From a virus, in IMG/VR virus record IMGVR_UViG_3300015264_000001, positions 1-64,000 of that record: a DNA stretch of 64,000 bases. One strand, 5' to 3'. The translations under genes and the position numbers were made by a program. How positions within the stretch are numbered: position 1 is the first letter of the stretch; each line of letters opens with the position of its first letter. This document shows positions 7,426 through 15,809 of this stretch, piece after piece. Under the pieces are notes generated by a model. The model did not search any database and was not told the origin of the DNA. It saw only the letters and a list, made by a program, of their open reading frames with translations.

Positions 7426-7641
7426 TTAGTGATGACTCGTATCGATCGCCACGCCCGGCACGGGCTCCATTGTTATCTTTATGCCCCGAAACAAGAACGA
7501 AAAAGGTCTAAACGCGTCGGAGTCCTTCTTGTCCGCAATACTCTCAATAAAAAGCTGAAGCCCGAAGGCGTTCAGGCCCGCGTCGACGAGCTGCTGCATT
7601 TCTAAAACGGGAATCTCATCGTTACTAATATCTTTAGTCAT
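7426..7641 (-). CDS. small hypothetical protein
   Basis: 71 aa, starting with an ATGA overlap on the primase-helicase stop, so it is translationally coupled to it. Composition is mixed alpha/beta; no motif recognised. A partner of the helicase is possible by position only. Confidence 0.55.
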   Translation of the reverse strand: MTKDISNDEIPVLEMQQLVDAGLNAFGLQLFIESIADKKDSDAFRPFSFLFRGIKITMEPVPGVAIDTSHH

Positions 7642-9719
7642 TTCACCCCCATCTTGCGTTTTACCTCGGCCAACGCCTTAGCGTCCGCCGCGCGGTCCTC
7701 GGCGTAACCTTTAGCTACCTGGACTAGACTGTACCCGATAATCTCGCGCGGCTTGCGCACGGCCCACAGCCGCTGTGCGCCGTTAAAGGTTTTAACGGGT
7801 TGACCGAAGTTAACCTGGGGGAATTTCTGTCGAAGCAGTTCGCGCATTAGACCGTTCTTTGTCAATCGAGAGCGATGTTCGGAATGGTTGGCTGTCTCTC
7901 CGGTATACAGCTGGTACAACTCCCCGGTGGTAAACCAGCGATGCTTAATGGGCGCGGCGGAGGGAGATGTGCGTAGCACGGCGTCGGGCTCTTCTTTTAG
8001 CATAGCGACCCAGCTGGCTAGGTCCGAGCGTCCGGCGGCGACCATATTCATTTTAGCTAACGTAGTGGGCGCGTGGGCGGCGGGGTTAAAGCCTTCCAGA
8101 CTTACATTTCTAAGATGGTACAGCAGAGCGCCAACGGCGGAGGACTTGTACCACGCGTCATATTCGCGGTAGAACTCATCGGGTAGGGGCGTGTCGGCAG
8201 CGACTTCGTGAATAAAATAGCGTCGATCGTTGTCGTCGATGAAGAAGCTGTCGGGATGGTTACTGGTAAAATAATAGTTAATGCAGTCGGGGACGGTGTA
8301 GGTGGGAATGAACTTGGCGTTGATGCGGATAACGTTACGGGTAATTACCGACTTCATGCGGTCGGCAGTGGTACGCTTTTCGTCGCCCGTTATCTCGTCG
8401 CCCATTACGAATTGCTTGTTCTCGGCCCATTCGTTAAAGCTGCCGGTTAGGTCTGCGGATTCTATCTCGGAGAAGTTGCGCCCGTACAGCCGACCTAGTG
8501 TGTGGCCTATCAGCGTTTTGCCCGTTCCCTGCGTTACCCCCCACACCACTACCGCCGTAAACATCTTAGCCCCGGGGTTCTGTATTGGGTAGGCCAGCCA
8601 TTGCTCGAACCAGCGTCGATGGGCAGGTAGCGTGCCAGTAAAGATATAGTCCAGCAGCCGTGTCCACAGGTGTAGGTCGCCTTTGTGTATGTCTGTATCT
8701 GCGATACCCCACCCAGGCCACAGATTTAATTGTCGGTTACCAGTAACCGTAGGATGGCCAGGCTTATAGGTAGTCTCTTGCACTTCCCCGCGCTGGGGCC
8801 AGTCGATCCAGGGCTTAGCGGCGGGCTTCTTAACTACCTTGGCGTTGCCTTTAGTATCAATTACAGTCTCTTCCAGTAGTATGTTGGCGCCGAGAGCGTG
8901 GATAAAGGAATTGGATGTAGTGCGCTTTAGGGTTTCGTACTCGAGCACCATTTGTGGATGGCGAATAAAAACGTAACGCTCGTTCAGCTCGTGTAGGGCG
9001 CGGGAGCGATCGAAAGGTTCTTTAGCGGCGGTGGCCAACAGGTCGGCGAACTCCTCCGGACCTTTTGCTAATAGATAGTCGTCAATGCCGGTCTTCTTAC
9101 CCGGCACGAGGCAGGGGATACGTACAATAACGATGTAAGCTCCGCGCTCTAAGAGCTCGCGAGCCAGGGCATTTTCGGCGCGTATAATGTTAACGTTAGA
9201 GCGGGCGTCGCTGTCGTAGGCAATATACGCAGTTGCACCCTTCCAGTCGATTTGATCCAAGTCGGTACAGAGCGAGTCCGTAGCAGCCTTAAAGTTCCAC
9301 ACGCCTCCCAGCCCCAGGCAGCAATATCCGGCTTTGCACGCAGCGTTGGCTTTATTCTCCCCTTCCGTAAGAATTACTGCTCGCTCGGCACCGGGCGCTC
9401 CTAGCGCAGCGGGCCAATCCAGAAAAGGGGAGAAGTAGACGCGCGGACTTTTCCCAGCGGGCTGAGTGTATCGAATCTGCTTCTTCGGATCGACGATGGC
9501 CGCGAAGCCGTTTAAGGATAACGTCCGGAAGCGGAAGAAATCAATGGGGCGACCCTTAAGGTCGAAGTAGGGAATGGAAAACCCAGCAGCGGGGACGGAA
9601 ATACCGGGTGGGGGTGTAATAGAGGGTAAGAATCCGAGGCGGTCGGCGTCACGGGGGGTAAGGGTGCTTTCCGCGATTTTTAGGTGCATTAGCTTACGGA
9701 CTGCGGGAAGCGAGAGCAT
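7638..9719 (-). CDS. primase-helicase: Toprim-like (DUF3854-type) plus SF3/D5-type helicase
   Basis: 693 aa. The N-terminal region has a Toprim-like arrangement: VILTEGENKA at 115-124 with catalytic-type Glu, and AYIAYDSDARS at 164-173. The C-terminal half has Walker A GVTQGTGKT at 394-402, a Walker B-like FVMGDE at 437-442, YYFTSNHPD near 482-490 and the arginine motif DNDRR at 496-500, as in DUF5906/D5-family phage helicases. This two-domain type usually primes and unwinds at the phage origin. The gene is second in the leftward operon, read from the intergenic region with the GTTACG repeats. The start ATG 9719 has only a weak SD. Confidence 0.85.
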   Translation of the reverse strand: MLSLPAVRKLMHLKIAESTLTPRDADRLGFLPSITPPPGISVPAAGFSIPYFDLKGRPIDFFRFRTLSLNGFAAIVDPKKQIRYTQPAGKSPRVYFSPFLDWPAALGAPGAERAVILTEGENKANAACKAGYCCLGLGGVWNFKAATDSLCTDLDQIDWKGATAYIAYDSDARSNVNIIRAENALARELLERGAYIVIVRIPCLVPGKKTGIDDYLLAKGPEEFADLLATAAKEPFDRSRALHELNERYVFIRHPQMVLEYETLKRTTSNSFIHALGANILLEETVIDTKGNAKVVKKPAAKPWIDWPQRGEVQETTYKPGHPTVTGNRQLNLWPGWGIADTDIHKGDLHLWTRLLDYIFTGTLPAHRRWFEQWLAYPIQNPGAKMFTAVVVWGVTQGTGKTLIGHTLGRLYGRNFSEIESADLTGSFNEWAENKQFVMGDEITGDEKRTTADRMKSVITRNVIRINAKFIPTYTVPDCINYYFTSNHPDSFFIDDNDRRYFIHEVAADTPLPDEFYREYDAWYKSSAVGALLYHLRNVSLEGFNPAAHAPTTLAKMNMVAAGRSDLASWVAMLKEEPDAVLRTSPSAAPIKHRWFTTGELYQLYTGETANHSEHRSRLTKNGLMRELLRQKFPQVNFGQPVKTFNGAQRLWAVRKPREIIGYSLVQVAKGYAEDRAADAKALAEVKRKMGVK

Positions 9720-9755
9720 TCGTACTTATTACCACGCTTTCTTTTGGTGGAGGGC

Positions 9756-10136
9756 TTAGATTTGTTCTGCGGACGTAGAAATAGGAACAACGGTAAGATT
9801 TCTTGTCATGGCCTCGTTGTGCCGTTTTCGACGCTGCCGTTGGTATACAGCAGTGGGTGTAACCGAGGGTTTTTTAGGCGCGGTGTACTTAAAATACGCC
9901 ATTAAAATCATACGTAATACGGCAGAGCGGGAGCGTAGCGCGGAGGCGTCGCACTCAGCTTTGTCGAATTCAGCCTTAGCTTTAAGAAAGGCGTCGAGCT
10001 TCCGTTTTTCGACGGGCGGTAAACCAGCCGGAATTACTGTTCGAGTCTTGAAGGGCCAGACGGGGGGTTCACCACCTTTTATAAGGGCATCGATCTTTCG
10101 CATTATTTCTTCTGGTACGTCAGTTGATACTACCAT
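9756..10136 (-). CDS. small basic protein, possible DNA-binding
   Basis: 126 aa, ATG at 10136 with CAGGAGATTAC upstream. It is the first gene of the leftward transcription unit. It is rich in Lys/Arg; the segment 'RSRSAVLRMILMAYFKY' could be a recognition helix or ribbon-helix-helix-like element, followed by KRRKRHNEAMTR. First-gene position beside the repeat array makes a regulator or initiator accessory protein plausible; this is inference. Confidence 0.55.
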   Translation of the reverse strand: MVVSTDVPEEIMRKIDALIKGGEPPVWPFKTRTVIPAGLPPVEKRKLDAFLKAKAEFDKAECDASALRSRSAVLRMILMAYFKYTAPKKPSVTPTAVYQRQRRKRHNEAMTRNLTVVPISTSAEQI

Positions 10137-10311
10137 GTAATCTCCTGGGAGCGCTTTTTTCTCGGGTTCGAGCTAGGGAGGTAGGTATACGCGGGTTTTA
10201 TAAAAAAGTAAAGGCTTATTTTTCTAGTTCCGCGGACTCGATAAAATACTAGGTAACTTATCTGTTGAGTGCTTTACATATCGATAAAGACTTGAGTTCG
10301 TATTTCTACAA

Positions 10312-10568
10312 GTTACGCGGTTACGGTTACGCGGACTAAAACCTATACTCTATGGACTACTACCGAATATTATAATTTTAAAGGGGTACATAGGACAATA
10401 TAGGTTTGGAAGGACGTAACCGTAACTGCGTAACCTGTTGTGTTGTAATAGGATTTGCTAACCATCTATTTTATCGATCCAAACACGTTTTTCGCTTTCA
10501 TTCAGACACGGTTACGCACTTTTCCCCTATCATCGCCCGCCGAGCAGGCCTCGCGTAACTTGCGTAAC
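10312..10568 (+). repeat. GTTACG/CGTAAC iterated motif array
   Basis: Nine copies of the 6-mer in 257 bp: forward at 10312, 10320, 10326 and 10511; reverse at 10415, 10421, 10429, 10554 and 10563. The blocks 10312-10331 and 10415-10434 are 19/20 identical when one is reverse-complemented, with copy spacings 8 then 6 and 6 then 8, giving an imperfect dyad around an AT-rich 83-bp core. This is the architecture of iterons or a cooperative operator. Confidence 0.75.
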
Positions 10569-11014
10569 CGATGTGGTCTAAAACAATGTCGTAAAAAAGG
10601 CGTTTACTTTTAGATTTTTCTACCGTAGAGTTCTATCCAACGTACCCGAACGGCTGGTTAGTTGTGGCTGGTTGAACGAGCAGTTCGGTGGGTGTGTGAG
10701 AGCGCCCACCGGACACTCCCCCGCGTAGATGTATGTTTAGCTGAGTAGCTTTAACTTTGTTAGCTAACACTACAACTGGCGGAACAGGATTCCGCGCTAG
10801 AGGCGTAAGTCTCGCACCCGGTACTCAATCCAAGAGTGGCCCTGAACAGCCCCAAATTCGCCGTCGTTCGCGCATACCCGTATTCTTACCCGGGCTCCTC
10901 CCTACAGTCCACCGGGCCGCTCCAGTCTTTGCAGGTAGGCTCGTAGCCGACCGGGCGGCTACCCCCCTCGACCTTTTAGACCTTCGACGCGGCATCGTGC
11001 TGGTCGCCGTCGAA

Positions 11015-11097
11015 ACGTGGGCTTCGGTAAAGCAGCGTTATCGCGCCGCCGACGCTGTAGTAGCTACCGCCGACCGCCGAGCTGCCGAAGCCCACGT
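11015..11097 (+). repeat. 13-bp perfect inverted repeat enclosing smaller hairpins
   Basis: ACGTGGGCTTCGG at 11015-11027 pairs with CCGAAGCCCACGT at 11085-11097. Inside, CAGCG and CGCTG can form a second stem, and AGCT occurs twice near the right arm. It lies about 200 bp before terS. It could be a structured RNA, a packaging-site element or a regulatory fold; the sequence alone does not decide. Confidence 0.5.
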
Positions 11098-11119
11098 GTT
11101 ACTACCGCCACGCGAACCT

Positions 11120-11221
11120 ATGAATTTAGATCTCTCGTATCCGGCTCGCTATCAGGAGTCGAACGGCGACGTGTTACGGCGTACGCTTTGGAACTCCCAT
11201 CGAGTAGTGTTGCCAGTATGA
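11120..11221 (+). CDS. possible 33-aa protein ahead of terS
   Basis: MNLDLSYPARYQES..., stop TGA at 11219-11221 overlapping the next ATG as ATGA. The ATG at 11120 has no good SD; an internal GTG at 11171 has AGGAG upstream. The same frame is open leftward to about 10757 with an Ala/Arg-rich sequence. The coupling to the next small gene is the main support. Confidence 0.3.
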   Translation: MNLDLSYPARYQESNGDVLRRTLWNSHRVVLPV

Positions 11222-11295
11222 CTCCGAAGTATTACCTAATTGCTTTTGTTTTACTGGCGCTGTTCGCTGCTTACTACGGACGGCGGCGCTTTTAG
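11218..11295 (+). CDS. 25-aa membrane peptide
   Basis: MTPKYYLIAFVLLALFAAYY followed by GRRRF: one hydrophobic helix with a basic tail, a typical single-span micro-membrane protein oriented N-out/C-in. It lies 2 nt before the terS start. No strong SD; translation may be coupled to the preceding frame by the ATGA overlap. Confidence 0.4.
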   Translation: MTPKYYLIAFVLLALFAAYYGRRRF

Positions 11296-11297
11296 CT

Positions 11298-12080
11298 ATG
11301 CCGGCGAAGAAACGCAAACCGCGTAAGGTGCTGGCACTAGAGACGGCAGTCTCACGCGATGGTAGTACTCGTAAGCGGGTTCCTCGTGAGCGTCACGAAG
11401 AAGTAATCGCTACGCCCCACGGGCTCCGCACGCGACGTATTGCGAAGCCGCCGAATCCTCTATTTAAGAAGAACCCGGAAAACGATCTTACCCCTCGACA
11501 GGAAGCTTTTGCAGCTACGGTAGTTCCTCGTATGATTGCCGGCGAAAAAGGAGCTATCGGTAAGACGGCACGAGACGCAGGCTATGTAGGCGCAACTGCT
11601 GGGTCGCAATTACTGCGGCACCCCGCTGTGTTGCGTGCTATTGACGAACAGCTTAACGAGCAGTTGGAAAAGGTTGATGCTGAGACGGCGTGGCTGCTGC
11701 AACGGCTGGGTGCCATTATTGACTTCGATCCGCGTAAGGTAGGTAAGGACATTAATGCGCTTGACGATGAAACGGCACTAGCTTTGGCGCATATAGAAGT
11801 TGAAGAAGAGTATGGTTTGGCGTTGGGAGTAAAAGAAGAAGGTGAAGTTGACTCGGCTAGCTCGGCGGCTTCCGGGCAGGTGCGTAAGTATAAGCCCTAT
11901 GATAAGCTCGCAGCCATTCGTCTCTACCTAGAGTTTAAGAAGCTGGTGGGTAATGGTCGCTTAGAGGTCAGCGGGCCGGGCGGGAAACCGTTGACGATGA
12001 CGGTAGAAGGTATCGACGATCAGATTATGAGTGTACTGGCTAAGATTGCCGCTCGGCGGCAGCGGGAGTTGATGGATTGA
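11298..12080 (+). CDS. terS: terminase small subunit
   Basis: 260 aa. The segment 'NDLTPRQEAFAATVV' followed by GKTARDAGYVG and a helix 'LLRHPAVLRAIDEQL' (about residues 63-118) is the DNA-binding region of Terminase_2-type small subunits. The N-terminal 45 residues are very basic; the C-terminal half is helical and acidic, likely for oligomerisation and terL contact. It recognises the packaging site and hands DNA to the large subunit. terL follows after one microgene, supporting the assignment. The ATG at 11298 has a weak SD and may depend on upstream coupling. Confidence 0.85.
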   Translation: MPAKKRKPRKVLALETAVSRDGSTRKRVPRERHEEVIATPHGLRTRRIAKPPNPLFKKNPENDLTPRQEAFAATVVPRMIAGEKGAIGKTARDAGYVGATAGSQLLRHPAVLRAIDEQLNEQLEKVDAETAWLLQRLGAIIDFDPRKVGKDINALDDETALALAHIEVEEEYGLALGVKEEGEVDSASSAASGQVRKYKPYDKLAAIRLYLEFKKLVGNGRLEVSGPGGKPLTMTVEGIDDQIMSVLAKIAARRQRELMD

Positions 12081-12229
12081 AAGATACGCCACAGTTAACA
12101 TTTGAAGAGTTAATGAAAGAAGAGGAGACTTGGTTATCTCCGCAGTGTTTCTTTTCTGGACCACATGCTGATTGCAGTAATCCGAGCAAGTGTAATTGTG
12201 TTTGTCATCGAAAGGCGCTTGCTAATTAG
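12077..12229 (+). CDS. 50-aa Cys-rich microprotein between terS and terL
   Basis: TTG start at 12077 overlapping the terS stop (TTGA), with CGGGAG 8 nt upstream. The C-terminal half carries C24, C33, C39, C41, C43 and H44 in the pattern CFFSGPHADC-CNCVCH, suggesting a small zinc-stabilised fold. Similar 'GPHADC...CxCxCH' microproteins occur in other phages. Stop TAG directly precedes terL ATG. Confidence 0.6.
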   Translation: MKDTPQLTFEELMKEEETWLSPQCFFSGPHADCSNPSKCNCVCHRKALAN

Positions 12230-13774
12230 ATGAGTACACAACTCTCCACGCTCGACCTGCACGCTCTAATCGCCACGGCTCGCCCGTGGGAAGTGGCCGA
12301 GATTGCGCGGCTCGTGGAGCAGCGTGAGTCGTTGCGTATTGTTAGTGATATGGAACAAGACCTATCGCTATTCTTTAGGGAAGCGTGGAAGTTCTACAAC
12401 CCCGGACGAGAGCTTACTTGGTCGTGGCATTATGACTTACTTTGTGAGCATCTTATGCAGGTGCGGCAGCGGAAGTGCCGTCGGCTTATCATTAATGTCC
12501 CCCCGCGCACGGCTAAGTCTACATTGGGCGTAATGTCGTTTCCGTGTTGGGTTTGGACCACCGATCCGAAGCACGAGTTTCTGTGTGGGAGCCACAGTCT
12601 TGCGCTTAGTACGGACCACAGTGTAGCGCGGCGCAACCTGTTAATGAGCGATTGGTATCGGGCGCTCTGGGGTAATCGGTTCTCGCTTAGTGCTGATCGC
12701 AACCTTACTACACAGTTCGATAACGACAAGCGCGGGCGTATGATTGCCACCAGTACCGGGTCGGGCGCGGAAGGTAAAGGCGGTGATACGGCGATTCTCG
12801 ACGATCCGATGTCTTCGGAGATGTCGCTTTCGGACGTCGAGCGTTTGTCGGCGAATCGTTGGGTTAACCACACACTTAAGCAGCGACTTAATAACCCCGC
12901 TACGGCATCGATCATTATCATTATGCAGCGTCTGCACGAGCTCGACACTACGGGCTTCGTTACGGAAGAAGAGAAAGGTCTGTGGAAGAAGATCGAAATT
13001 CCGCTTATCGCGGAGAAGGATGAACGTTGGGAGTTTCCTATATCGAAGCGTGTAGTAACGCGCAAAAAGGGCGACGTGCTGCAACCTGACCGTTTCCCGC
13101 CCGAGATTGTAGAGGAGAAAAAGCGTAACCGCTTGGTCTTCTCCGGTCAGTATCAGCAGCGCCCGGCTCCGCTGGAAGGCAATTTGATTAAGCGTGCTGA
13201 CGTTATGTACTACGGCGGACGCGATCCGCTTACTGGGGCGTTGGACGAAGCGTTGCCTGATGCTAAACATGGTGAGTTTTTCGACCGTGTTATTGTATCG
13301 GTCGACTGTTCGTTTAAAGACCTTAAGACCTCGGACTACGTGGCTATGGGTGCTATAGGGACGCGCGGGCGGAAGCGTTTTGTGTTGGAGGTAATTAACG
13401 AGCATCTCGATGTTACGGGTACGGAGTTAGCAATACGCCGTATGAAGGAGAAGTGGCAGGCTACGGCAGTAATCGTAGAGGACAAGGCTAACGGCCCGGC
13501 TGTAATTTCTAAGCTTCAACAGGATCTTACCGGTATCATAGCTATTGAGCCGCAAGGCGGAAAGATAGCACGTATGTTTGCGGCAGCGCCGGAGTGGCAA
13601 GCGCACGATTGGTACGTAGATCGTACGGCGGCGTGGACGGAGCCCTTTATCGCGCAGATTACACAGTTCCCCACGGCGGCGTTTGATGATATGGTCGATA
13701 TGATGACGCAGGCGGCAATCTATCTCGGAGCAGGAATAGCGGCTTTGGAGATGTGGGCGAAGCTGGGGCAATAA
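12230..13774 (+). CDS. terL: terminase large subunit (ATPase and nuclease)
   Basis: 514 aa. The ATPase part has the P-loop variant NVPPRTAKST at about 89-98 and Walker B TAILDDP at about 187-193. The RNase H-like nuclease part has SVDCSFK at about 357, VEDKANG near 416 and FDDMVDMMTQA near 485, giving the three acidic metal ligands. Length and motif order are normal for Terminase_6-type packaging motors. The protein pumps DNA through the portal and cuts concatemers. It starts immediately after the Cys-rich microgene. Confidence 0.95.
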   Translation: MSTQLSTLDLHALIATARPWEVAEIARLVEQRESLRIVSDMEQDLSLFFREAWKFYNPGRELTWSWHYDLLCEHLMQVRQRKCRRLIINVPPRTAKSTLGVMSFPCWVWTTDPKHEFLCGSHSLALSTDHSVARRNLLMSDWYRALWGNRFSLSADRNLTTQFDNDKRGRMIATSTGSGAEGKGGDTAILDDPMSSEMSLSDVERLSANRWVNHTLKQRLNNPATASIIIIMQRLHELDTTGFVTEEEKGLWKKIEIPLIAEKDERWEFPISKRVVTRKKGDVLQPDRFPPEIVEEKKRNRLVFSGQYQQRPAPLEGNLIKRADVMYYGGRDPLTGALDEALPDAKHGEFFDRVIVSVDCSFKDLKTSDYVAMGAIGTRGRKRFVLEVINEHLDVTGTELAIRRMKEKWQATAVIVEDKANGPAVISKLQQDLTGIIAIEPQGGKIARMFAAAPEWQAHDWYVDRTAAWTEPFIAQITQFPTAAFDDMVDMMTQAAIYLGAGIAALEMWAKLGQ

Positions 13775-13965
13775 TGGATCGTCCTACGTTTGTCATCACA
13801 GCCATCCGTACTAACGATCCGGGCGCAGGGCACGGGGCTGACTACCACGTGCGCATTAACCTCAATGATATGCGTCTCGACGAGTTCGACATACTGCATG
13901 TCGACCCGAACGTGAGTTGGACGGAGTTGGTGCGGAAGATCGGGGAAATCGCTGCGGAAAGGTAG
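13774..13965 (+). CDS. small hypothetical protein
   Basis: 63 aa. ATG at 13774 shares one base with the terL stop. Beta-rich start (MDRPTFVITAIRTND) with DYHVRINLNDMRLDEFDIL and a C-terminal helix. No family recognised; position suggests co-expression with terL. Confidence 0.55.
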   Translation: MDRPTFVITAIRTNDPGAGHGADYHVRINLNDMRLDEFDILHVDPNVSWTELVRKIGEIAAER

Positions 13966-13975
13966 TGTTGCGCTC

Positions 13976-14032
13976 GTGGTTATGTTCTTCGTGGTTTGCA
14001 TTTTGTACGAAAAGCGGAAAGGTAGACTGTAA
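13976..14032 (+). CDS. possible 18-aa membrane peptide
   Basis: GTG start at 13976, product MVMFFVVCILYEKRKGRL with a hydrophobic core and basic end; the stop overlaps the next gene as TAATG. AAAGG lies 13 nt upstream. Very short, so only tentative. Confidence 0.25.
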   Translation: MVMFFVVCILYEKRKGRL

Positions 14033-14469
14033 TGCGAAAACTGTTTCTTCTCGTGTTCTTGGCGCTGTTTAATTTCGTAGCGCACGCGCAAACTTCGTTT
14101 ACTAACGGAGTCGCCGTGTGCTCCTACAACTTGACTTTCCACTCTCGCTATTGTTCGAGTGCGCCGCTGTTCGAAAAAGGTGTGCAAGTGGGATGGATTG
14201 GCTTCTGGTTTACGCTCCAGCCGGATAACAGCTTTAAGGCCGGGGAAGTGCTGATCACCCGCGCCGATGGCGGGACGGTAACCTATAAGGACTTCGCCGG
14301 AAAATTCTCGGGAACCTTTACGGGTACAAACATGTACGGTGTGCTAACGGGTTCGTTTAACAGCGGGGGTAGCAATGCCAGCGAGACCATGGATACGCAA
14401 AGGGGAAACTGTTACAAGGGCACCTGCGTTCAACGCCAACGCATCAGTTCCGGCAGTGGTGTGGAGTAG
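14032..14469 (+). CDS. secreted protein with Sec signal peptide
   Basis: 145 aa, ATG at 14032 with AAAGGTAGACTGT upstream. MRKLFLLVFLALFNFVAHAQ is a clear signal peptide with an AHA|Q cleavage site. The mature part is beta-rich with two CxxxxxxxxxC-like pairs (VCSYN...RYCSS; GNCYKGTCVQ), fitting an oxidising periplasm. No domain recognised. It sits between terL and the portal, where secreted proteins are not expected. Confidence 0.6.
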   Translation: MRKLFLLVFLALFNFVAHAQTSFTNGVAVCSYNLTFHSRYCSSAPLFEKGVQVGWIGFWFTLQPDNSFKAGEVLITRADGGTVTYKDFAGKFSGTFTGTNMYGVLTGSFNSGGSNASETMDTQRGNCYKGTCVQRQRISSGSGVE

Positions 14470-14475
14470 CACCCG

Positions 14476-14757
14476 ATGCCCGAAGTTCTAAAACTCGAGC
14501 ACGATGTGAATGGTGTAATCGCCGAGTATTTGCGTGGCGCGTATGGCGCGGAGCGGGGCGATCTGTTCCAAATGATCCACCAGGAGCTACTCACCAGCCG
14601 GGCGGCTAAAGCGCTGCTCTCAGAGGCGGCGCAGGAGGCTGTGCACCAGGGGTACGATCCCGTAAACGTGCTCGCGCTCGGCATGAACTATGGGGTCGTG
14701 ATAGGCATTTTCCTTGAACGTGAGCGTGCAGCTCGAAAAAGGAGAGTAACCATATGA
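14476..14757 (+). CDS. small helical hypothetical protein
   Basis: 93 aa, helical throughout, with 'NVLALGMNYGVVIGIFLE' near residue 65 and a basic C-terminus (RERAARKRRVTI). It overlaps the next gene by ATGA. No family recognised. Confidence 0.6.
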   Translation: MPEVLKLEHDVNGVIAEYLRGAYGAERGDLFQMIHQELLTSRAAKALLSEAAQEAVHQGYDPVNVLALGMNYGVVIGIFLERERAARKRRVTI

Positions 14758-15809
14758 GTTTCGCAACGCAACCCAAGACTACGCTCGCAGCTGTTAACGA
14801 CGCGCAACGCAAATTCCACGGGCAGCCTACCGTTACGCGGGACGCCGAAAAATATTCACAAAGCGCAGAGGCGAAAGCTGCTTACGGAAAAGAGGCCGAA
14901 CAGATTGGCTCTTTAGCAGCTACTTTAGCAAAACGTGGCAATGCTCCGAACGCTGCTGGTAGCAAAGCGCGAATGGCCGCGACGTTGGGCAAGAAAGCGC
15001 TCGGGCAGGATGCGCGGGCCGGCAACACAGGAGCTAATAAACAAGAGGCTGAACGGGTTGGAGCTAAGGCTAAACAAGCCGCCAGCGAAGGTGCTGCCAG
15101 CGTGGCTGGGCAGTACGCACGCACGGCGGCACGGTACGGAAAGAAGGCGCTCGGGCAGGACGTCCGCCACCCCAAGGCCGGCAATTCGCAGGAGTTGCAG
15201 CGCGGTGGGCAGACGGTGTCACAACATGACGAAAAGGATAGCACACCGCAACAAAGGGCGCAACGTAAACTTGCTAATAGTGAGAAATTTCCGAATGCTG
15301 GAGAAGCACATGGTGAGCGGGTTTTAACTCGTGTTATGCAGAAAACGGGAGAGCCAACAGGCGCATCTGGAGTGAATAAGGCTGTGAAGGCGTTGGGTTC
15401 TCGTATGCAGCAAGCACACACAGGTAAGTCGGTCGGAAAGGTTAGTCCTAAAATTCACAAACACGCTGCTGCTATTGTCAAAGAAAATTTAGGCGACGCT
15501 GGCTACATCTCCGCCACCGACAAGAGCATACACGACGTAAACGAGGCGAACGAGAAGTTCTACGGCGGCAATCACAAGGGCATGGCACAGGATGCATCGA
15601 CGCAAGCGCGGGATGCAGAAAAACCGGGTTCACGTTGGTATCACCATAGTACGGTAGGAGAAAAGCGACCACACCAGCTTCACGAAGGTGCTGGTACCAG
15701 TGGTGGGCAGTGGAAAACGATTGGTCCTAAGGGCAAAAATGGATCAGAAGTAATTACGCACAATAGTAAACAGGAAGCTTTGGAACACATTCACCACTCA
15801 CAAGCATAG
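14754..15809 (+). CDS. Ala/Lys-rich repeat protein, possible internal virion or DNA-associated protein
   Basis: 351 aa, ATG at 14754 with AAAAAGGAGAGTAACC upstream. Residues 55-140 contain an imperfect duplication around GKKALGQDARAGN and GKKALGQDVRHPKAGN, each followed by a helix (KQEAERVGAKAKQAASEG / SQELQRGGQTVSQ). The protein is basic, Gln/Ala-rich and His-containing towards the end (HTGKSVGKVSPKIHKHAAA, QALEHIHHSQA), with no membrane segment. I do not recognise a family. Its place between terL and portal and its basic, repetitive nature would fit a protein packaged with the genome, but this is inference. Confidence 0.6.
   Translation: MSFATQPKTTLAAVNDAQRKFHGQPTVTRDAEKYSQSAEAKAAYGKEAEQIGSLAATLAKRGNAPNAAGSKARMAATLGKKALGQDARAGNTGANKQEAERVGAKAKQAASEGAASVAGQYARTAARYGKKALGQDVRHPKAGNSQELQRGGQTVSQHDEKDSTPQQRAQRKLANSEKFPNAGEAHGERVLTRVMQKTGEPTGASGVNKAVKALGSRMQQAHTGKSVGKVSPKIHKHAAAIVKENLGDAGYISATDKSIHDVNEANEKFYGGNHKGMAQDASTQARDAEKPGSRWYHHSTVGEKRPHQLHEGAGTSGGQWKTIGPKGKNGSEVITHNSKQEALEHIHHSQA

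Larger units (their letters stand above)
10137..11119 (+). other. divergent intergenic region, about 1 kb without convincing genes
   Basis: The region separates the leftward replication block from the rightward virion block. It contains the GTTACG repeat array, AT-rich stretches (10332-10414 and 10575-10625), a TATAAT hexamer at 10371 without a clear -35 partner, and a G+C-rich right half. The open frames across its right half are Arg/Ala-rich without a usable start or SD. Divergent promoters and an origin are expected here, but I could not fix a promoter with confidence. Confidence 0.6.

Noticed and set aside
11140-11200. A tRNA-like TTCGACTCC segment on the minus strand.
   Set aside because: The flanking bases do not form a T-stem or acceptor stem, so no tRNA can be built.
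10757-11221. A 154-aa plus-strand open frame before terS.
   Set aside because: Arg/Pro/Ala-rich sequence without a ribosome-binding site at its start; only the last 33 codons look protein-like and are listed separately with low confidence.
12480-12530. Apparently defective Walker A in the large terminase (VPPRTAKS).
   Set aside because: The PPR-x-x-KS form is normal for this terminase subgroup; all other motifs are intact.
12641-13405. A 254-aa minus-strand frame opposite terL.
   Set aside because: Antisense shadow of a highly confident gene; composition rich in Arg/His/Leu, no initiation signal.
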